The notes under the pieces are model-generated. The model saw nothing but the letters and a program-made list of their open reading frames with translations, had not been told where the DNA came from and searched no databases. The translations under genes were made by a program, and so were the position numbers. From contig JAQGJK010000023.1 of the NCBI GenBank assembly GCA_028290665.1, positions 1 to 64,000 of the forward strand: 64,000 nt of DNA, given 5' to 3'. Below are positions 27,673 through 36,572 of this stretch, piece after piece. The stretch is from Devosia sp. GTDB lineage: Bacteria > Pseudomonadota > Alphaproteobacteria > Rhizobiales > Devosiaceae. How positions within the stretch are numbered: the first letter of the stretch is position 1; each line of letters opens with the position of its first letter.

Positions 27673-27704
27673 ACTGCCCCGAGCCGAGTTGAGCACGGGG
27701 CAGT
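27673..27704. terminator. Hairpin downstream of small hypothetical gene
   Basis: ACTGCCCCG and CGGGGCAGT form a perfect 9-bp stem with a 14-base loop, 17 bp after the stop of the preceding gene and upstream of the lolA-like gene. There is no T-run after it, so it is not a classic intrinsic terminator; it may terminate weakly, or protect the 3' end. Confidence 0.4.
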
Positions 27705-27838
27705 ATTGTCGGGCGCCAGCTGCCCGTATCTGCTCGCGTCGATAGCGGTCGAGGAGCCGTGATCCGCAGCCCAAGCTCTTGCCGCAATCGGGCGGTAGCG
27801 TCACTGTCGTCCCAAACAACAACAGGACTGGCAACCCG

Positions 27839-28468
27839 ATGATTCGCCGCGACGTGCTGCTTTATAGCCTTGGTCTGGCCTTTTCCTCCGCACTGCCGGC
27901 GTTGGCACTCGACCGGGCCTTGGTGCCCGAGGAAGAACAACTGATCCGGGCGATCGGCGAGTATAATTCCGCTGTTCGCACCATGGCTGGCCGGTTCCTG
28001 CAGATCGATACACAGGGCGGACGCACTGAAGGGACGTTTTTCATCCAGCGACCCGACAAAGTACGGTTCCGCTACAATCCGCCGAGCCGCGAGGAAATCA
28101 TCTCGGTCGGGCGCGGCTTCTATGTGATCAATCGCAAGGACCAGACGCAGTACGCTTATCCGCAGGACAAGATTCCGCTGCGCCAGTTCCTCGGTGACCG
28201 GATCGATTTCCTGCAGACCAACATCGTCGACGTGGTGACCTCGGATTCGTATTTCTCGATCACCATCCAGGACGATACGCCGGCCGGCACGGTGCGGGTG
28301 TCGCTGATTTTCGATCGGGCGACGTATGATCTGGCGCAGTGGACGCTGACGGAGCCCAGTGGCGAAGAACTGACGTTTTCGCTGTACGATGTGCAAAAAG
28401 ACATCGAGATCCCGAAGTCGTATTTTTATATCGATCCGACTTACAAGGCAGTCGAGCCGCAGGTTTGA
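27839..28468 (+). CDS. lolA: Outer-membrane lipoprotein carrier LolA-family protein
   Basis: LolA ferries lipoproteins through the periplasm from LolCDE to the outer membrane. The 209-residue product starts with a signal peptide MIRRDVLLYSLGLAFSSALPALA. The mature part has the LolA pattern: IGEYNSAVRTMAGRFLQIDTQGGRTEGTFFIQRPDKVRFRYNPP, followed by the strand run ending TLTEPSGEELTFSLYDVQ. This is the alphaproteobacterial form, where LolB is usually absent. ATG at 27839 is set by the signal peptide. It is not part of an obvious operon. Confidence 0.88.
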   Translation: MIRRDVLLYSLGLAFSSALPALALDRALVPEEEQLIRAIGEYNSAVRTMAGRFLQIDTQGGRTEGTFFIQRPDKVRFRYNPPSREEIISVGRGFYVINRKDQTQYAYPQDKIPLRQFLGDRIDFLQTNIVDVVTSDSYFSITIQDDTPAGTVRVSLIFDRATYDLAQWTLTEPSGEELTFSLYDVQKDIEIPKSYFYIDPTYKAVEPQV

Positions 28469-28556
28469 TTGGGTTCGGGGCTGCCGCTGAGGCGGGGCTT
28501 CACGGGTCAGGTGGCGTCGCCGAATTCGATGGCTGCCGGTGAGTTTGGCGTTGGTT

Positions 28557-28580
28557 GGATCCCCGCGTTCGCGGGGACGA
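28557..28580. repeat. Short palindromic repeat (GGATCCCCGCG type)
   Basis: TCCCCGCG-TT-CGCGGGGA (28560-28577) is a perfect 8-bp stem between the convergent lolA and transhydrogenase genes. The GGATCCCCGCG...CGCGGGGACGA form resembles extragenic repeats widely scattered in alphaproteobacteria. It could also act as a bidirectional attenuator; no T-run is present. Confidence 0.55.
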
Positions 28581-28625
28581 CACCGGGATTGGATGCTGCC
28601 CGGTGAACTATAAAACCTGTAAGAT

Positions 28626-30019
28626 TCAGTTGCGCGGCATGCGGTTGAAGGCGTCGAGAGCGGCGATCTTGTAGGCTTCGGCGAGGGTCGGGTAGTTGAA
28701 GGTGTTCTCGACGAAGTAACTGAGCGTGCCGCCGAGGTTGAGCACGGCCTGGCCGATATGGATCAGTTCGGTAGCGCCTTCGCCGATGATGTGGACGCCG
28801 AGCAGCTTGCCGTCCGAGAGCGCGAAGATCATTTTCATCATGCCGGATTCGAGGCCCATGATGTGGCCTCGCGAGGTTTCCCTGAACCGGGCGATGCCGC
28901 ATTCATAGGCGATGCCTTTGTCACGCACCTGCTGTTCGGTCAGCCCGATGGTCGAGATTTCGGGCACGGCGTAAATCCCGTACGGGAAATATTTGGGCGC
29001 TGGCGGCATCGGCGCGCCGAAGGCGTGGCAGGCGGCGATCCGACCCTGTTCCATCGACGTAGAGGCAAGGCTCGGGAAGCCGATGACGTCGCCGGCAGCA
29101 TAAATGTGCGACACAGAGGTCTGGAAGGTGGCGGGATCGACTGTCAGCCGGCCCCGATCGTCAGGGATGACGCCGCAGAGTTCGAGCCCGAGATTGGCAG
29201 TGGCACCGACCCGGCCGGCGGCATAGAGCAACATTTCGGAGCGGATACGGCGACCGTCCGACAGAATCGAGACCGGCCAGCCCCGGCCGTCGCGCTCGAC
29301 GCTTTCGACCTTGGCGCCAAGGCGCAGGCTGACACCGCGATCGCGCAGTTCATGGATGAACTCGTCGATGATCTCGCGGTCGATGAATTCAAGGAAATTG
29401 TCGCGCGGTTCGACGATGGTCACCGGGACGTCGAGCGCCGAGAAAATGGTGGCGTATTCGATGCCGATGACGCCGGCGCCGACGACGGTCAGGCTGCGCG
29501 GCACCCGCGGTTCGGCGACAAGAGAGTCACTGTCGAGAATGGTGACATGTCGAAGGGGATGTGGCTCGGGCGATGCGGGGTGGTGCCGACGGCGATGACG
29601 ACGCGCTCGGCCTCGAAGATCTTTTGATCGCCGCCGGGGCTCGAGACGGCGATGCGATGGGGGTCGAGAAACCGCGCGGCGCCGGCGACGGTGCGAACGC
29701 CATTGCGGGCAAACTGATGCTCGAGCACTTCGATCTCGTGGTCGAGCGTCATGCGCAGCCGCGCCCCGAGATCCTTGCCCTCGATTTCCTTCTTGACCCG
29801 GTAGGACAAGCCGTAAAAGCCGCGCTCGCGCCAACCCGAGAGATTGAGCACGGTTTCGCGCAGGGTTTTCGAGGGGATGGTGCCGGTGTGGACTGAAACG
29901 CCGCCAACGCGGTGGCGGTTTTCGACCACCAGCACGCTGCGCCCGAGCTTGGCCGACTGGATCGCGGCCCGGCGCCCCGAGGGCCCGGAGCCAATGACCA
30001 GCATTTCGTATTTATCCAC
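28626..30019 (-). pseudogene. sthA: Si-specific NAD(P)+ transhydrogenase SthA-like, with frameshift
   Basis: A soluble flavoprotein disulfide-reductase-like transhydrogenase that swaps reducing equivalents between NADPH and NAD+. The N-terminal part reads from 30019: GSGPSGRRAAIQSAKLG, then the redox-helix VHTGTIPSKTLRE, in which the cysteine positions of dehydrogenases are non-cysteine as in SthA. The rest (VVGAGVIGIEYATIFSALDV, HIYAAGDVIGFPSLAS, and the C-terminal dimer domain ending FNRMPRN) is in a different frame. The frames cross at about 29545-29555, where PFDMSPFS should become a segment ending TILDSDSL. One missing base would explain it. Either a recent mutation or a sequencing error; everything else looks intact. 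Confidence 0.85.
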
Positions 30020-30136
30020 CGCGCCGTCCCCATGCCTGTCAGCGGGGGGACTGTGACATTAGGCCGTTAACGGCGAACCACTCGGGAACGCAGGAGGGGG
30101 TTGCGCTTGGGGCGGCGGGCGTGGGACCAGGCGCCG

Positions 30137-30180
30137 TGGTTCGAGGGTCGCAAGTGCTCCCACCTCACCATGAGGGCTGA
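30137..30180. repeat. Dispersed intergenic repeat (TCACCATGAGGG type), copy B
   Basis: GTGGTTCGAGGGTCG, then ACCTCACCATGAGGG, matches the element at 12270-12312 in order and spacing of blocks. Both copies lie in spacers next to minus-strand genes. Confidence 0.65.
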
Positions 30181-30229
30181 GAGAGTGGGGTTTGCCGACA
30201 ACCGGCGCCGAGCCACCTGCCACGGTCTT

Positions 30230-30319
30230 CCCGGCGGAGGCCCGGATCCATCCCGAGGTGGTGAGGCCAGCCGCAGCGGTCAGGGTTGAGTCATCAGGAT
30301 GGATCCCGGCCTCCGCCGG
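30230..30319. repeat. Inverted repeat pair, CCGGCGGAGGC / GCCTCCGCCGG
   Basis: CCGGCGGAGGCCCGGATCCA at 30230-30249 is matched by the reverse complement-like TGGATCCCGGCCTCCGCCGG at 30300-30319, with one base difference. The arms are about 50 bp apart and would form a long stable hairpin. The form resembles the GGATCC-containing extragenic repeats of alphaproteobacteria, here as a head-to-head pair. Confidence 0.7.
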
Positions 30320-30387
30320 GATGATGGGCGTGGTGGGGCTGGGTTCCATGACCGTGGTCATGCATCTGTGGCTACCCCCACTCTCGA

Positions 30388-30409
30388 TCCCTCCCTCAAG
30401 GGGGAGGGA
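30388..30409. repeat. GC-rich hairpin TCCCTCCC / GGGAGGGA
   Basis: A perfect 8-bp stem with a 6-base TCAAGG loop in the same spacer. It resembles a further class of dispersed hairpins seen between genes in Hyphomicrobiales. No T-run is present. Confidence 0.5.
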
Positions 30410-30534
30410 GGCGATAGGATTGGCTCATGCGGTTGAACCACGGACAGCTTAGACCGTGAAGTGAGGGTTTGTGGCGCCCGTTGCCCCTTATTTGCAGCGG
30501 CTGGTTTGTGCCAACTGCGTCGTGTATCGGCCAA

Positions 30535-30828
30535 TCACGGGTGGCCCAGCGCGTCGATGGCTTGGGCGAGGTCGATGTCTTTGCTGGTCACGCCGCCGGC
30601 GGTGTGGGTCGAGAGGGTGATGGTCACCTTGTCGTAGGAATTGCTCCAGTCGGGGTGGTGATTGGCCGCGTTGGCGACGAAGGCGACGCGGGCCATGAAG
30701 CCGAACGCTTCGGAAAAATCGCTGAATTTGAAATCGCGGGTGATGGCGCCGATTTTGGTGTCGTACCGCCAGTCGTTGAGGGCAGCGAGCGCCGCTACCA
30801 GTTCCGCCTCGGCAAGCTTGTCGGTCAT
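30535..30828 (-). CDS. phhB: Pterin-4a-carbinolamine dehydratase
   Basis: PhhB/PCD recycles the tetrahydropterin cofactor by dehydrating 4a-hydroxytetrahydropterin. The 97-residue protein has the family signature near the middle: VAFVANAANHHPDWSNSYDKV, with the catalytic His-His and the Pro-Asp-Trp turn, then TITLSTHTAGGVTSKDIDLAQAID. ATG at 30828 gives the canonical length; AACCTCCC on the plus strand (GGGAGG on the coding strand) lies seven bases upstream. No phenylalanine hydroxylase gene is next to it, so the cellular partner, perhaps a molybdopterin or other pterin pathway, is open. Confidence 0.93.
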   Translation of the reverse strand: MTDKLAEAELVAALAALNDWRYDTKIGAITRDFKFSDFSEAFGFMARVAFVANAANHHPDWSNSYDKVTITLSTHTAGGVTSKDIDLAQAIDALGHP

Positions 30829-31002
30829 TGCAACCTCCCGTCGCGTTCGCCAGACCCTCGCCTGCAACCGTGCGGCTCGGGCGGCTTAAGCGTTCTTTCA
30901 CCTAGCGGGCGGCATTGGGGGCATGAAATCGTTGGCAATGGCCCGGCGACAAAGGGTTCTTAACCCAAAGAGCATTGTATCTGGACCCAACAGGGTTTCC
31001 AA

Positions 31003-33300
31003 TTGGCTAGCACTGCTGCAAAATCGCTGCCAGCGATCGACTATGTGTCGATCGTCCGCTCGGTCTATAAGGACCGGCGCGGGATGCTCATTGGCGCGAT
31101 TTCTGCCGGCACCACGGCAGCCGCGGCGGGGTTTTCGGCCAATTCGCGGATTATCTTCGTCCATGCGGCGGCGCTGATCGTCATCGGCATGCTGCGGTTT
31201 TTCGACGCCCGGCAATTCGAAGCGGCGGCGATTGCCGACGACGATGCCGAGGGCGCCTCGGAGTGGGAATTCCGCGCGACGATCACCGGGTGCCTCGCAG
31301 GCCTCGTGTATGGCAGCTGGTGTTTTTCGAGCCTGATCTTTGCCAACGACCCCTTCGCGGTCCTCGCCAGCATCGCGCTGTCGGTGGCGGCCCTGGTCGG
31401 GGTCTGTACACGAAATTTCGGCCTCGACCGGCTGGTGACGTTGCAGATCGTGTTTGTCGGGGTGCCGCTCGGCGCCGGCCTGTTTATTGCCGGCGGCATC
31501 TATCATGCCATTCTGGCCCTGATGATCATTACGCTGATGATCAGTTTCCGGAAACTGGCCGGAGACGTGCGGGCGATCCTGCTGGCGGCGGTGCATGGGC
31601 GTGAGCAGGCGTCGAACCTCGCCCAGCAGCTTGATACGGCGCTCGATACCATGCAGCACGGCCTCTGCATGCTCGATGGCGCCGGTGTCATCCGCGTGGC
31701 CAATGATCGGGCGCTGCTGGCGTTCCAGAGCTTTGCGCCGGGAGAGTGGCTCGACCAGCCGCTCAGCGCCCTGATCGCCGCGGCCGACGAGGTGGGGTTT
31801 TTGCCGCGCACGGCGGCGGAGCGGCTGATCGACATGGTCACCGAGCAGGGCAGCGGCAAGGTGCTGCTGAGCCTGCCGGATGCGGTGCATTTCGAAGTGA
31901 CTGTCAGCTCGCGCGGCGACCGGACGGTGCTGCTGTTCGAGGATATTTCCGAACGCATGCGGGCCGAGGAGCGGATCAATTTCATGGCGCGCTACGACGC
32001 GCTGACCGGGCTACCCAACCGGGCCTACTTCACCGACATGGTCGCGACCGAGCTCGAGGACCGACGGAATTTTGCCCGGGGCGACCATGCCGCGGTGATG
32101 ATCATCGACATCGACGATTTCAAGCATGTCAACGACACGATGGGGCATCTGGTCGGCGACAAGCTGTTGGCCGAAACCTCGGTGCGGCTGCGGCAATCGC
32201 TGCCAACGCGGGCGCTGCTGGCGCGGCTCGGGGGTGACGAGTTCATCGTTTATCTCGCCGGCTGCGACACCGCCGAAGCCCTGCTGGCGCATGCCGGAAC
32301 GATCCTTACGGCGTTCGTCACCCCGTTCAACATCGGTGGCGAACAGCTGGTGACGAATATCAGCGTCGGTGTGGTCGAGGCGACCAATCTGGCCGACGAT
32401 CTCGATGCGCTGATGGTCAAGGCGGATCTGGCGCTGTACCAGGCGAAGGGCAATGGCAAGGGGCAGGTGGAGCTGTTCCAGGACGCGATGGATACCGACT
32501 ATCGGTATCGCCAGAAGCTCAAGACTGAATTGCGGCTGGCGCTCGAGACCGGCGGGCTAACGCTCAATTACCAACCGATCGTCGATATCGTCACCCGTCG
32601 GGTGGTCGGCTGCGAAGCGCTGGCGCGCTGGCATCATCCGCAACTCGGTTCGATCCCGCCATCGCTGTTCATTCCGATCGCCGAGGAAACCGGGATGATC
32701 TCGGAGATCACCCGCTGGGTGCTGCAAACGGCGACGGCGCAGTGCATGACCTGGCCGGGCGATATCTCGGTTGCGGTCAATATTTCGGCGCGGGATTTCC
32801 GGTCGGGCAATATCGCCGAGATGGTCGACAGCGCGCTCAAGCGCTCGGGCCTGCCGCCGCAGCGGCTCGAAGTCGAAGTCACTGAAACCGCGGTGATCGA
32901 GGAACGCGATGCGGCGAGCAAGATCCTCAACGCGCTGGCGGAGCAGGGGATTTCCATCGCGCTCGACGATTTCGGCACCGGGTATTCATCGCTGAGCTAC
33001 CTGCAGGCGCTGCCGTTCTCGAAGCTCAAGATCGACCGCAGCTTCGTTGCCGATCTCGGCAGTCCGCGGGCGCTCAAACTGATCGCCAACGTCGCCCGGC
33101 TCGGTAAGGACATCAATCTGATCGTCACCGCCGAGGGCGTCGAGACCGAGGCTCAGCTCGAGATGATCGCCACTTATACCAAGGTCGATCAGATCCAGGG
33201 GTACCTATTCGGTGTGCCGCTGCCGGCCCGTGATATAGCCGAATTAATCAGCCGGATGGCGACGCCGGGTAGTCCCGCACAAAAAGTGCGGCATGGTTAA
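31003..33300 (+). CDS. Membrane-bound GGDEF-EAL protein (cyclic di-GMP turnover)
   Basis: A 765-residue bifunctional-type protein. The N-terminal 185 residues hold about six hydrophobic segments, followed by a PAS-like domain (LDTALDTMQHGLCMLDGAGVIRVAND), a GGDEF domain with intact ARLGGDEF, and a C-terminal EAL domain. The RxxD inhibitory site is missing. The EAL domain keeps EALARW, VNISA, EVTET, DDFGTGYSSL, LKIDRSF, AEGVE and QGYLFG, so phosphodiesterase activity is likely. The start is a TTG; no ATG fits near it. An acyltransferase-like gene follows on the same strand after 141 bp. Confidence 0.93.
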   Translation: MASTAAKSLPAIDYVSIVRSVYKDRRGMLIGAISAGTTAAAAGFSANSRIIFVHAAALIVIGMLRFFDARQFEAAAIADDDAEGASEWEFRATITGCLAGLVYGSWCFSSLIFANDPFAVLASIALSVAALVGVCTRNFGLDRLVTLQIVFVGVPLGAGLFIAGGIYHAILALMIITLMISFRKLAGDVRAILLAAVHGREQASNLAQQLDTALDTMQHGLCMLDGAGVIRVANDRALLAFQSFAPGEWLDQPLSALIAAADEVGFLPRTAAERLIDMVTEQGSGKVLLSLPDAVHFEVTVSSRGDRTVLLFEDISERMRAEERINFMARYDALTGLPNRAYFTDMVATELEDRRNFARGDHAAVMIIDIDDFKHVNDTMGHLVGDKLLAETSVRLRQSLPTRALLARLGGDEFIVYLAGCDTAEALLAHAGTILTAFVTPFNIGGEQLVTNISVGVVEATNLADDLDALMVKADLALYQAKGNGKGQVELFQDAMDTDYRYRQKLKTELRLALETGGLTLNYQPIVDIVTRRVVGCEALARWHHPQLGSIPPSLFIPIAEETGMISEITRWVLQTATAQCMTWPGDISVAVNISARDFRSGNIAEMVDSALKRSGLPPQRLEVEVTETAVIEERDAASKILNALAEQGISIALDDFGTGYSSLSYLQALPFSKLKIDRSFVADLGSPRALKLIANVARLGKDINLIVTAEGVETEAQLEMIATYTKVDQIQGYLFGVPLPARDIAELISRMATPGSPAQKVRHG

Positions 33301-33441
33301 CATAGGTTAATCTACTGTTTTATCTGTATTTTACCGAATCACGAGGCTGCACATAGCGACCATGCGCCGCAACCGTGAAAAATGCCGATTTGCATTGGTA
33401 ATTAATGGGTTAACCTGACGCTTCATTTGGGGCGTTGGGCA

Positions 33442-34191
33442 ATGCGTGCGGTCTCCTCTCAGCCGGCGAGTTCACAGTTTTCCGAAACGCTGATCGACAT
33501 TCTCGATCGCGTGCACTACCGGCGCGTCGATCTCCACGACGCGCTCGATCCGGTGTATCGGCTACGCTACGAGGCGTATCGGCGAGAGGAATTCATTCCG
33601 ATCAACTCCCAGCAGGTCGCGGGGGATCTGTTTGACGAAGCGCCCAATGCGATGTGCTACGGCATCTATGTCGATGACCAGCTGGTCAGCTCGATCCGCC
33701 TCCATCATGTGACGCCAACGATGCGGCAATCGCCGAGCCGGTCGATCTATCCCGAAGAGCTCGATGCGCTGCTCGACAGCGGGCGCTCCTACATCGATCC
33801 GTCGCGGTTTACCGCCGATCGAGAGGCGACGCTGGCACTGCCGGCGCTGCCGTTCCTGACACTGCGGGTGGCGGTGATGGCGTCGATCCATTTTGACGTC
33901 GACTATTGCCTCTCCTCGGTGCGGCTCGAGCACGCGGCGTTCTACAAGCGGGTGTTCATGTCGCGCCAGCTTGGGGGCGAACGGTATTATCCGGGGCTGC
34001 ATTTCCCGGTGGTGATGTTCGTGGCCGATGTGCCGCAGATCCGCGAACGGGTGTTCCGGCGGTATCCGTTCTTCATGTCGACGCCGGAGGAACGCGAAGC
34101 GGTGTTCGGGCGCGGGCCCGCGGTGCCGATGGTCAAGCCGAGCGCCCGCGTCGCCATGCAGATGGAAGAGCCGCAGCGGCTGTCCGCCTGA
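33442..34191 (+). CDS. FeeM-like N-acyl amino acid synthase domain protein
   Basis: A 249-residue protein of the GNAT-related acyltransferase group that includes N-acyl amino acid synthase FeeM and is structurally near LuxI autoinducer synthases. Supporting features are [20 protein letters not shown] near residues 33-52 (the LuxI-like R-x-x-x-F/Y region), [51 protein letters not shown], and [25 protein letters not shown]. The product is unknown. ATG at 33442 is taken over an in-frame TTG at 33427. It sits between the GGDEF-EAL gene and a gamma carbonic anhydrase gene that begins 21 bp after its stop. Confidence 0.78.
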   Translation: MRAVSSQPASSQFSETLIDILDRVHYRRVDLHDALDPVYRLRYEAYRREEFIPINSQQVAGDLFDEAPNAMCYGIYVDDQLVSSIRLHHVTPTMRQSPSRSIYPEELDALLDSGRSYIDPSRFTADREATLALPALPFLTLRVAVMASIHFDVDYCLSSVRLEHAAFYKRVFMSRQLGGERYYPGLHFPVVMFVADVPQIRERVFRRYPFFMSTPEEREAVFGRGPAVPMVKPSARVAMQMEEPQRLSA

Positions 34192-34211
34192 GGCGCAGTC
34201 GGGGGCAGCAG

Positions 34212-34763
34212 ATGGCAGTGTATCGGCTGGATGGCGAAAGTCCCGAGCTGCCGGCGGGGTTTTGCTGGATCGCGCCGAGTGCGGCGGTCATCGGCCGGGT
34301 CCGGCTCTTTGAGGACACCGGGATCTGGTTTGGCGCCGTGCTGCGCGGCGATATCGAGGCGATCATCGTCGGGGCCGGGAGCAATGTGCAGGACAACGCC
34401 GTGCTGCACACCGATGCGGGGTTTCCGCTGCGTATCGGGGCCGGCTGCACCATCGGGCACCGGGCGATCCTCCATGGCTGCAGCATCGGCGACACCACAC
34501 TGATCGGCATGGGGGCGACGATCCTCAACGGCGCCGTGATCGGCAACAACTGCCTGATCGGGGCGGGGGCGCTGGTGACCGAGGGCAAGACGATCCCCGA
34601 CAATTCACTGGTGGTCGGTGTCCCCGGCAAGGTCATTCGCCAAATCGACGCCGAAGGCGAGGCAATGTTGCGAGCGTCAGCGGCGCTGTATGTCGCCAAT
34701 GCAAAGCGGTTTGCCGCCGGTCTCGAACTGATCGAGCCAGATCCGGGGTTTGCCCCGGCATAG
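34212..34763 (+). CDS. Gamma carbonic anhydrase-like hexapeptide protein
   Basis: A 183-residue left-handed beta-helix trimer-type protein of the gamma-CA/YrdA/PaaY family. The repeats start at [22 protein letters not shown] and include [65 protein letters not shown]. The metal-ligand histidines lie in [13 protein letters not shown]. The C-terminal helix is normal. Whether it hydrates CO2 is not shown by sequence alone. It follows the FeeM-like gene by 21 bp and may be cotranscribed. Confidence 0.93.
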   Translation: MAVYRLDGESPELPAGFCWIAPSAAVIGRVRLFEDTGIWFGAVLRGDIEAIIVGAGSNVQDNAVLHTDAGFPLRIGAGCTIGHRAILHGCSIGDTTLIGMGATILNGAVIGNNCLIGAGALVTEGKTIPDNSLVVGVPGKVIRQIDAEGEAMLRASAALYVANAKRFAAGLELIEPDPGFAPA

Positions 34764-34768
34764 CGCTA

Positions 34769-35416
34769 TTACCAGTTGCAGGCCTGGCGGAGGGGGGCGA
34801 TGGCCTCGCCCAGACCCTTCAGTGCGTAGGAGACCGCAACGGTTTCCCCCGACGATGCCTTGACCGAGACATCGAGGGTGTCGCCGGCGAGCATCTGCTG
34901 CAGCAGCGGCAGTGACTTGGTGCCGCCGAACAGGATCATGATGCTGTCCGATGCGATGGTTTCGTAGCTCGCCTTGCCGCTGCCATCGACCGAGGCGGTC
35001 AGGATATTGCCGCCATCGCCGGGAGCGATGAAATAGCCAGGGAAGACGAAACTGAGGCTGGTGCGGTTATCGTCGCAGTTGATTGAAACTTCGCCCATCT
35101 GGTCGTCGCCCGAGATCGGCTCGAGCGAACGGGTGGTGAGCGTCAGCGCCAGACCCTGGCCGAGCTTGGAACTCTCGGTGCGCAGCGGCCAGTTGGGATC
35201 AAAGCTGGTGGAGAGATTGGCGAAGCTCGGGGCGGAGGTGAGTTCCGCATCGGGACCGCCAGCGCCGGCGCGGAACACCAGATCATAGCATAGCAGCCGG
35301 CGCGCCTCGTCCTGGATAAGGGAGCAGCTCTTGCCAGTCGCGGTTTGCGCCAGCACGGGGGTGCCCGGTATTGTCGCCAGCAACAGCAGTGACAGCGCCA
35401 CAGTCCGCAGGTTCAT
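34769..35416 (-). CDS. Exported hypothetical protein with TagO-like N-terminus
   Basis: A 215-residue periplasmic protein with signal peptide MNLRTVALSLLLLATIPGTPVLA. The mature protein opens KSCSLIQDEARRLLCYDLVF, the pattern of proteins annotated as type VI secretion-associated TagO/VMAP-like, and the tail ends ACNW with a Cys that may pair with the N-terminal ones. No type VI secretion genes are in the window, so the TagO label describes the motif, not the role. It is convergent with the gamma carbonic anhydrase gene and ends five bases from it. Confidence 0.72.
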   Translation of the reverse strand: MNLRTVALSLLLLATIPGTPVLAQTATGKSCSLIQDEARRLLCYDLVFRAGAGGPDAELTSAPSFANLSTSFDPNWPLRTESSKLGQGLALTLTTRSLEPISGDDQMGEVSINCDDNRTSLSFVFPGYFIAPGDGGNILTASVDGSGKASYETIASDSIMILFGGTKSLPLLQQMLAGDTLDVSVKASSGETVAVSYALKGLGEAIAPLRQACNW

Positions 35417-35489
35417 CGAGGGTTCCGGAAGGTCAGAAGCGGGTGTAATCGCTGTGGTGCCACTTGCCTCGGTCGAACGGCTAAATCAT

Positions 35490-36331
35490 GGCCGAGGCGG
35501 GCGGCGGCCACCAATGGGAAGTCTGTTGCGAGCTGCAATGAGTAAAATCGATCGGTGCAGGACGGCTGGCGTCGCTGCAATGATCGGACTGGGCGAAGAT
35601 GGCGTGGCGGCCGCAATCGGTGAAGTGGCTCGAATACACCCAAAGCCGCCAAGGAGCCAGCAGGCGCATCCGGCGTGGCCCGAGGCGAAGTTCGTCGAAA
35701 CCCGCGGCCCGATGCCGGCGCTGTCACTCCTTGAGGGCGAGTGCATCGCTGTGGCGCGGGCGCTGATCGGCTGGCACTCCACCCAGGGGGCGACCGGCTG
35801 CTGCCCGGCCGTGGCCCGAGCTGGCCCGAGGGCATGTATTCGCTGTTGGCCGGTTTCGTCGAGCCCGGCGAAAGCATCGAGACGGCGGTGCAGCGCGAGG
35901 TGTTCGAGGAAAGCCGGATTGCGGTCGGCACGGTGCGCTTCGTGGCGTCGCAGCCCCGGCCGCTTCTGATGTCGCTGATGTTCGGCTGCAATGGTGAGGC
36001 GCTGAGCGCGGCCATCACCATCGACCCGGTCGAACTGGCGGCCGCCAATTGGGTCACCGGCGACGAGGTATTCGCGATCCTGGCCGACACCCACGGGGAC
36101 ATCGCCCGCGCACGCGCCGGCGCCATTGAGCAGGCGCCTATCGAAGCCCAGGCGAACGGCCACCTGTTCGATGCCAGCTACTGGACCGGCAAGGTTGTGG
36201 CCGGTAGCGACGATGGCAAATCGTGTGACGACGACATCCTGAGCGGCAATGGCGGCATGAGTGTTGGCTCCGTCGGTGCCGGAGAGAACATCCGCCAGTT
36301 GCGAGCCGAGGGGAGGCGGCGACCGAACTGA
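35490..36331 (+). pseudogene. nudC: Decayed NADH pyrophosphatase (NudC) gene
   Basis: NudC is a Nudix hydrolase that cleaves NAD(H) and removes NAD caps from RNA. The N-terminal domain is seen in one frame up to VARALIGWHSTQG (about 35590-35790). A second frame then gives RLLPGRGPSWPEGMYSLLAGFVEPGESIETAVQREVFEESRI (to about 35925), which has the Nudix box with its Glu residues, and SQPRPLLMSLMFG. The zinc-ribbon region between them is missing and the frame has shifted, and the C-terminal end does not match the family after ILADTHGD. The gene is therefore broken. Limits are approximate. Confidence 0.7.
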
Positions 36332-36425
36332 TCATCAGCGGTACGCAGGTTTCCGGGCAATATACCGTATCAGGGCGGAAACGGGACAGAGCGATCTGCA
36401 CTTGATCATTAAGTCATTGAAATTG

Positions 36426-36501
36426 TGGTGCCGCTTAGGTGACTCGAACACCTGACCCCATCATTACGAATGATGTGCTCTACCAACTGAGCTAAAGCGG
36501 C
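36426..36501 (-). tRNA. tRNA-Thr (anticodon CGT)
   Basis: On the minus strand the acceptor arm GCCGCTT pairs with AAGCGGC; the D arm is GCTC...GAGC, the anticodon arm is CATCA-TTCGTAA-TGATG with anticodon CGT (reads ACG), and the T arm is AGGTG-TTCGAGT-CACCT. The discriminator is A and the CCA end is encoded (AAGCGGCACCA). It lies 71 bp downstream of hemY on the same strand. No terminator is visible after it. Confidence 0.95.
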
Positions 36502-36572
36502 CCGCCGGCTTTGGGCCGGGTTGAGGGAGGCTGTTTAGCTGAGGCGGTGGGGTGGATGCAAGGGTAAAGGCG

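Larger units (their letters stand above)
30061..30534. other. Gene-free spacer with three repeat elements
   Basis: About 470 bp between sthA and phhB with no supportable gene. It contains the TCACCATGAGGG-type repeat (30137-30180), an inverted pair CCGGCGGAGGC...GCCTCCGCCGG (30230-30319) and a TCCCTCCC...GGGAGGGA hairpin (30388-30409). The remainder shows no feature I can name. Confidence 0.7.

Noticed and set aside
33297-33413. TTAA pairs near the FeeM-like gene as possible CtrA sites
   Set aside because: The spacings are 6 and 4 bases, while the full CtrA site has 7.
34769-35416. Type VI secretion role for the TagO-like exported protein
   Set aside because: Only the N-terminal motif fits and no other secretion genes are in the window.
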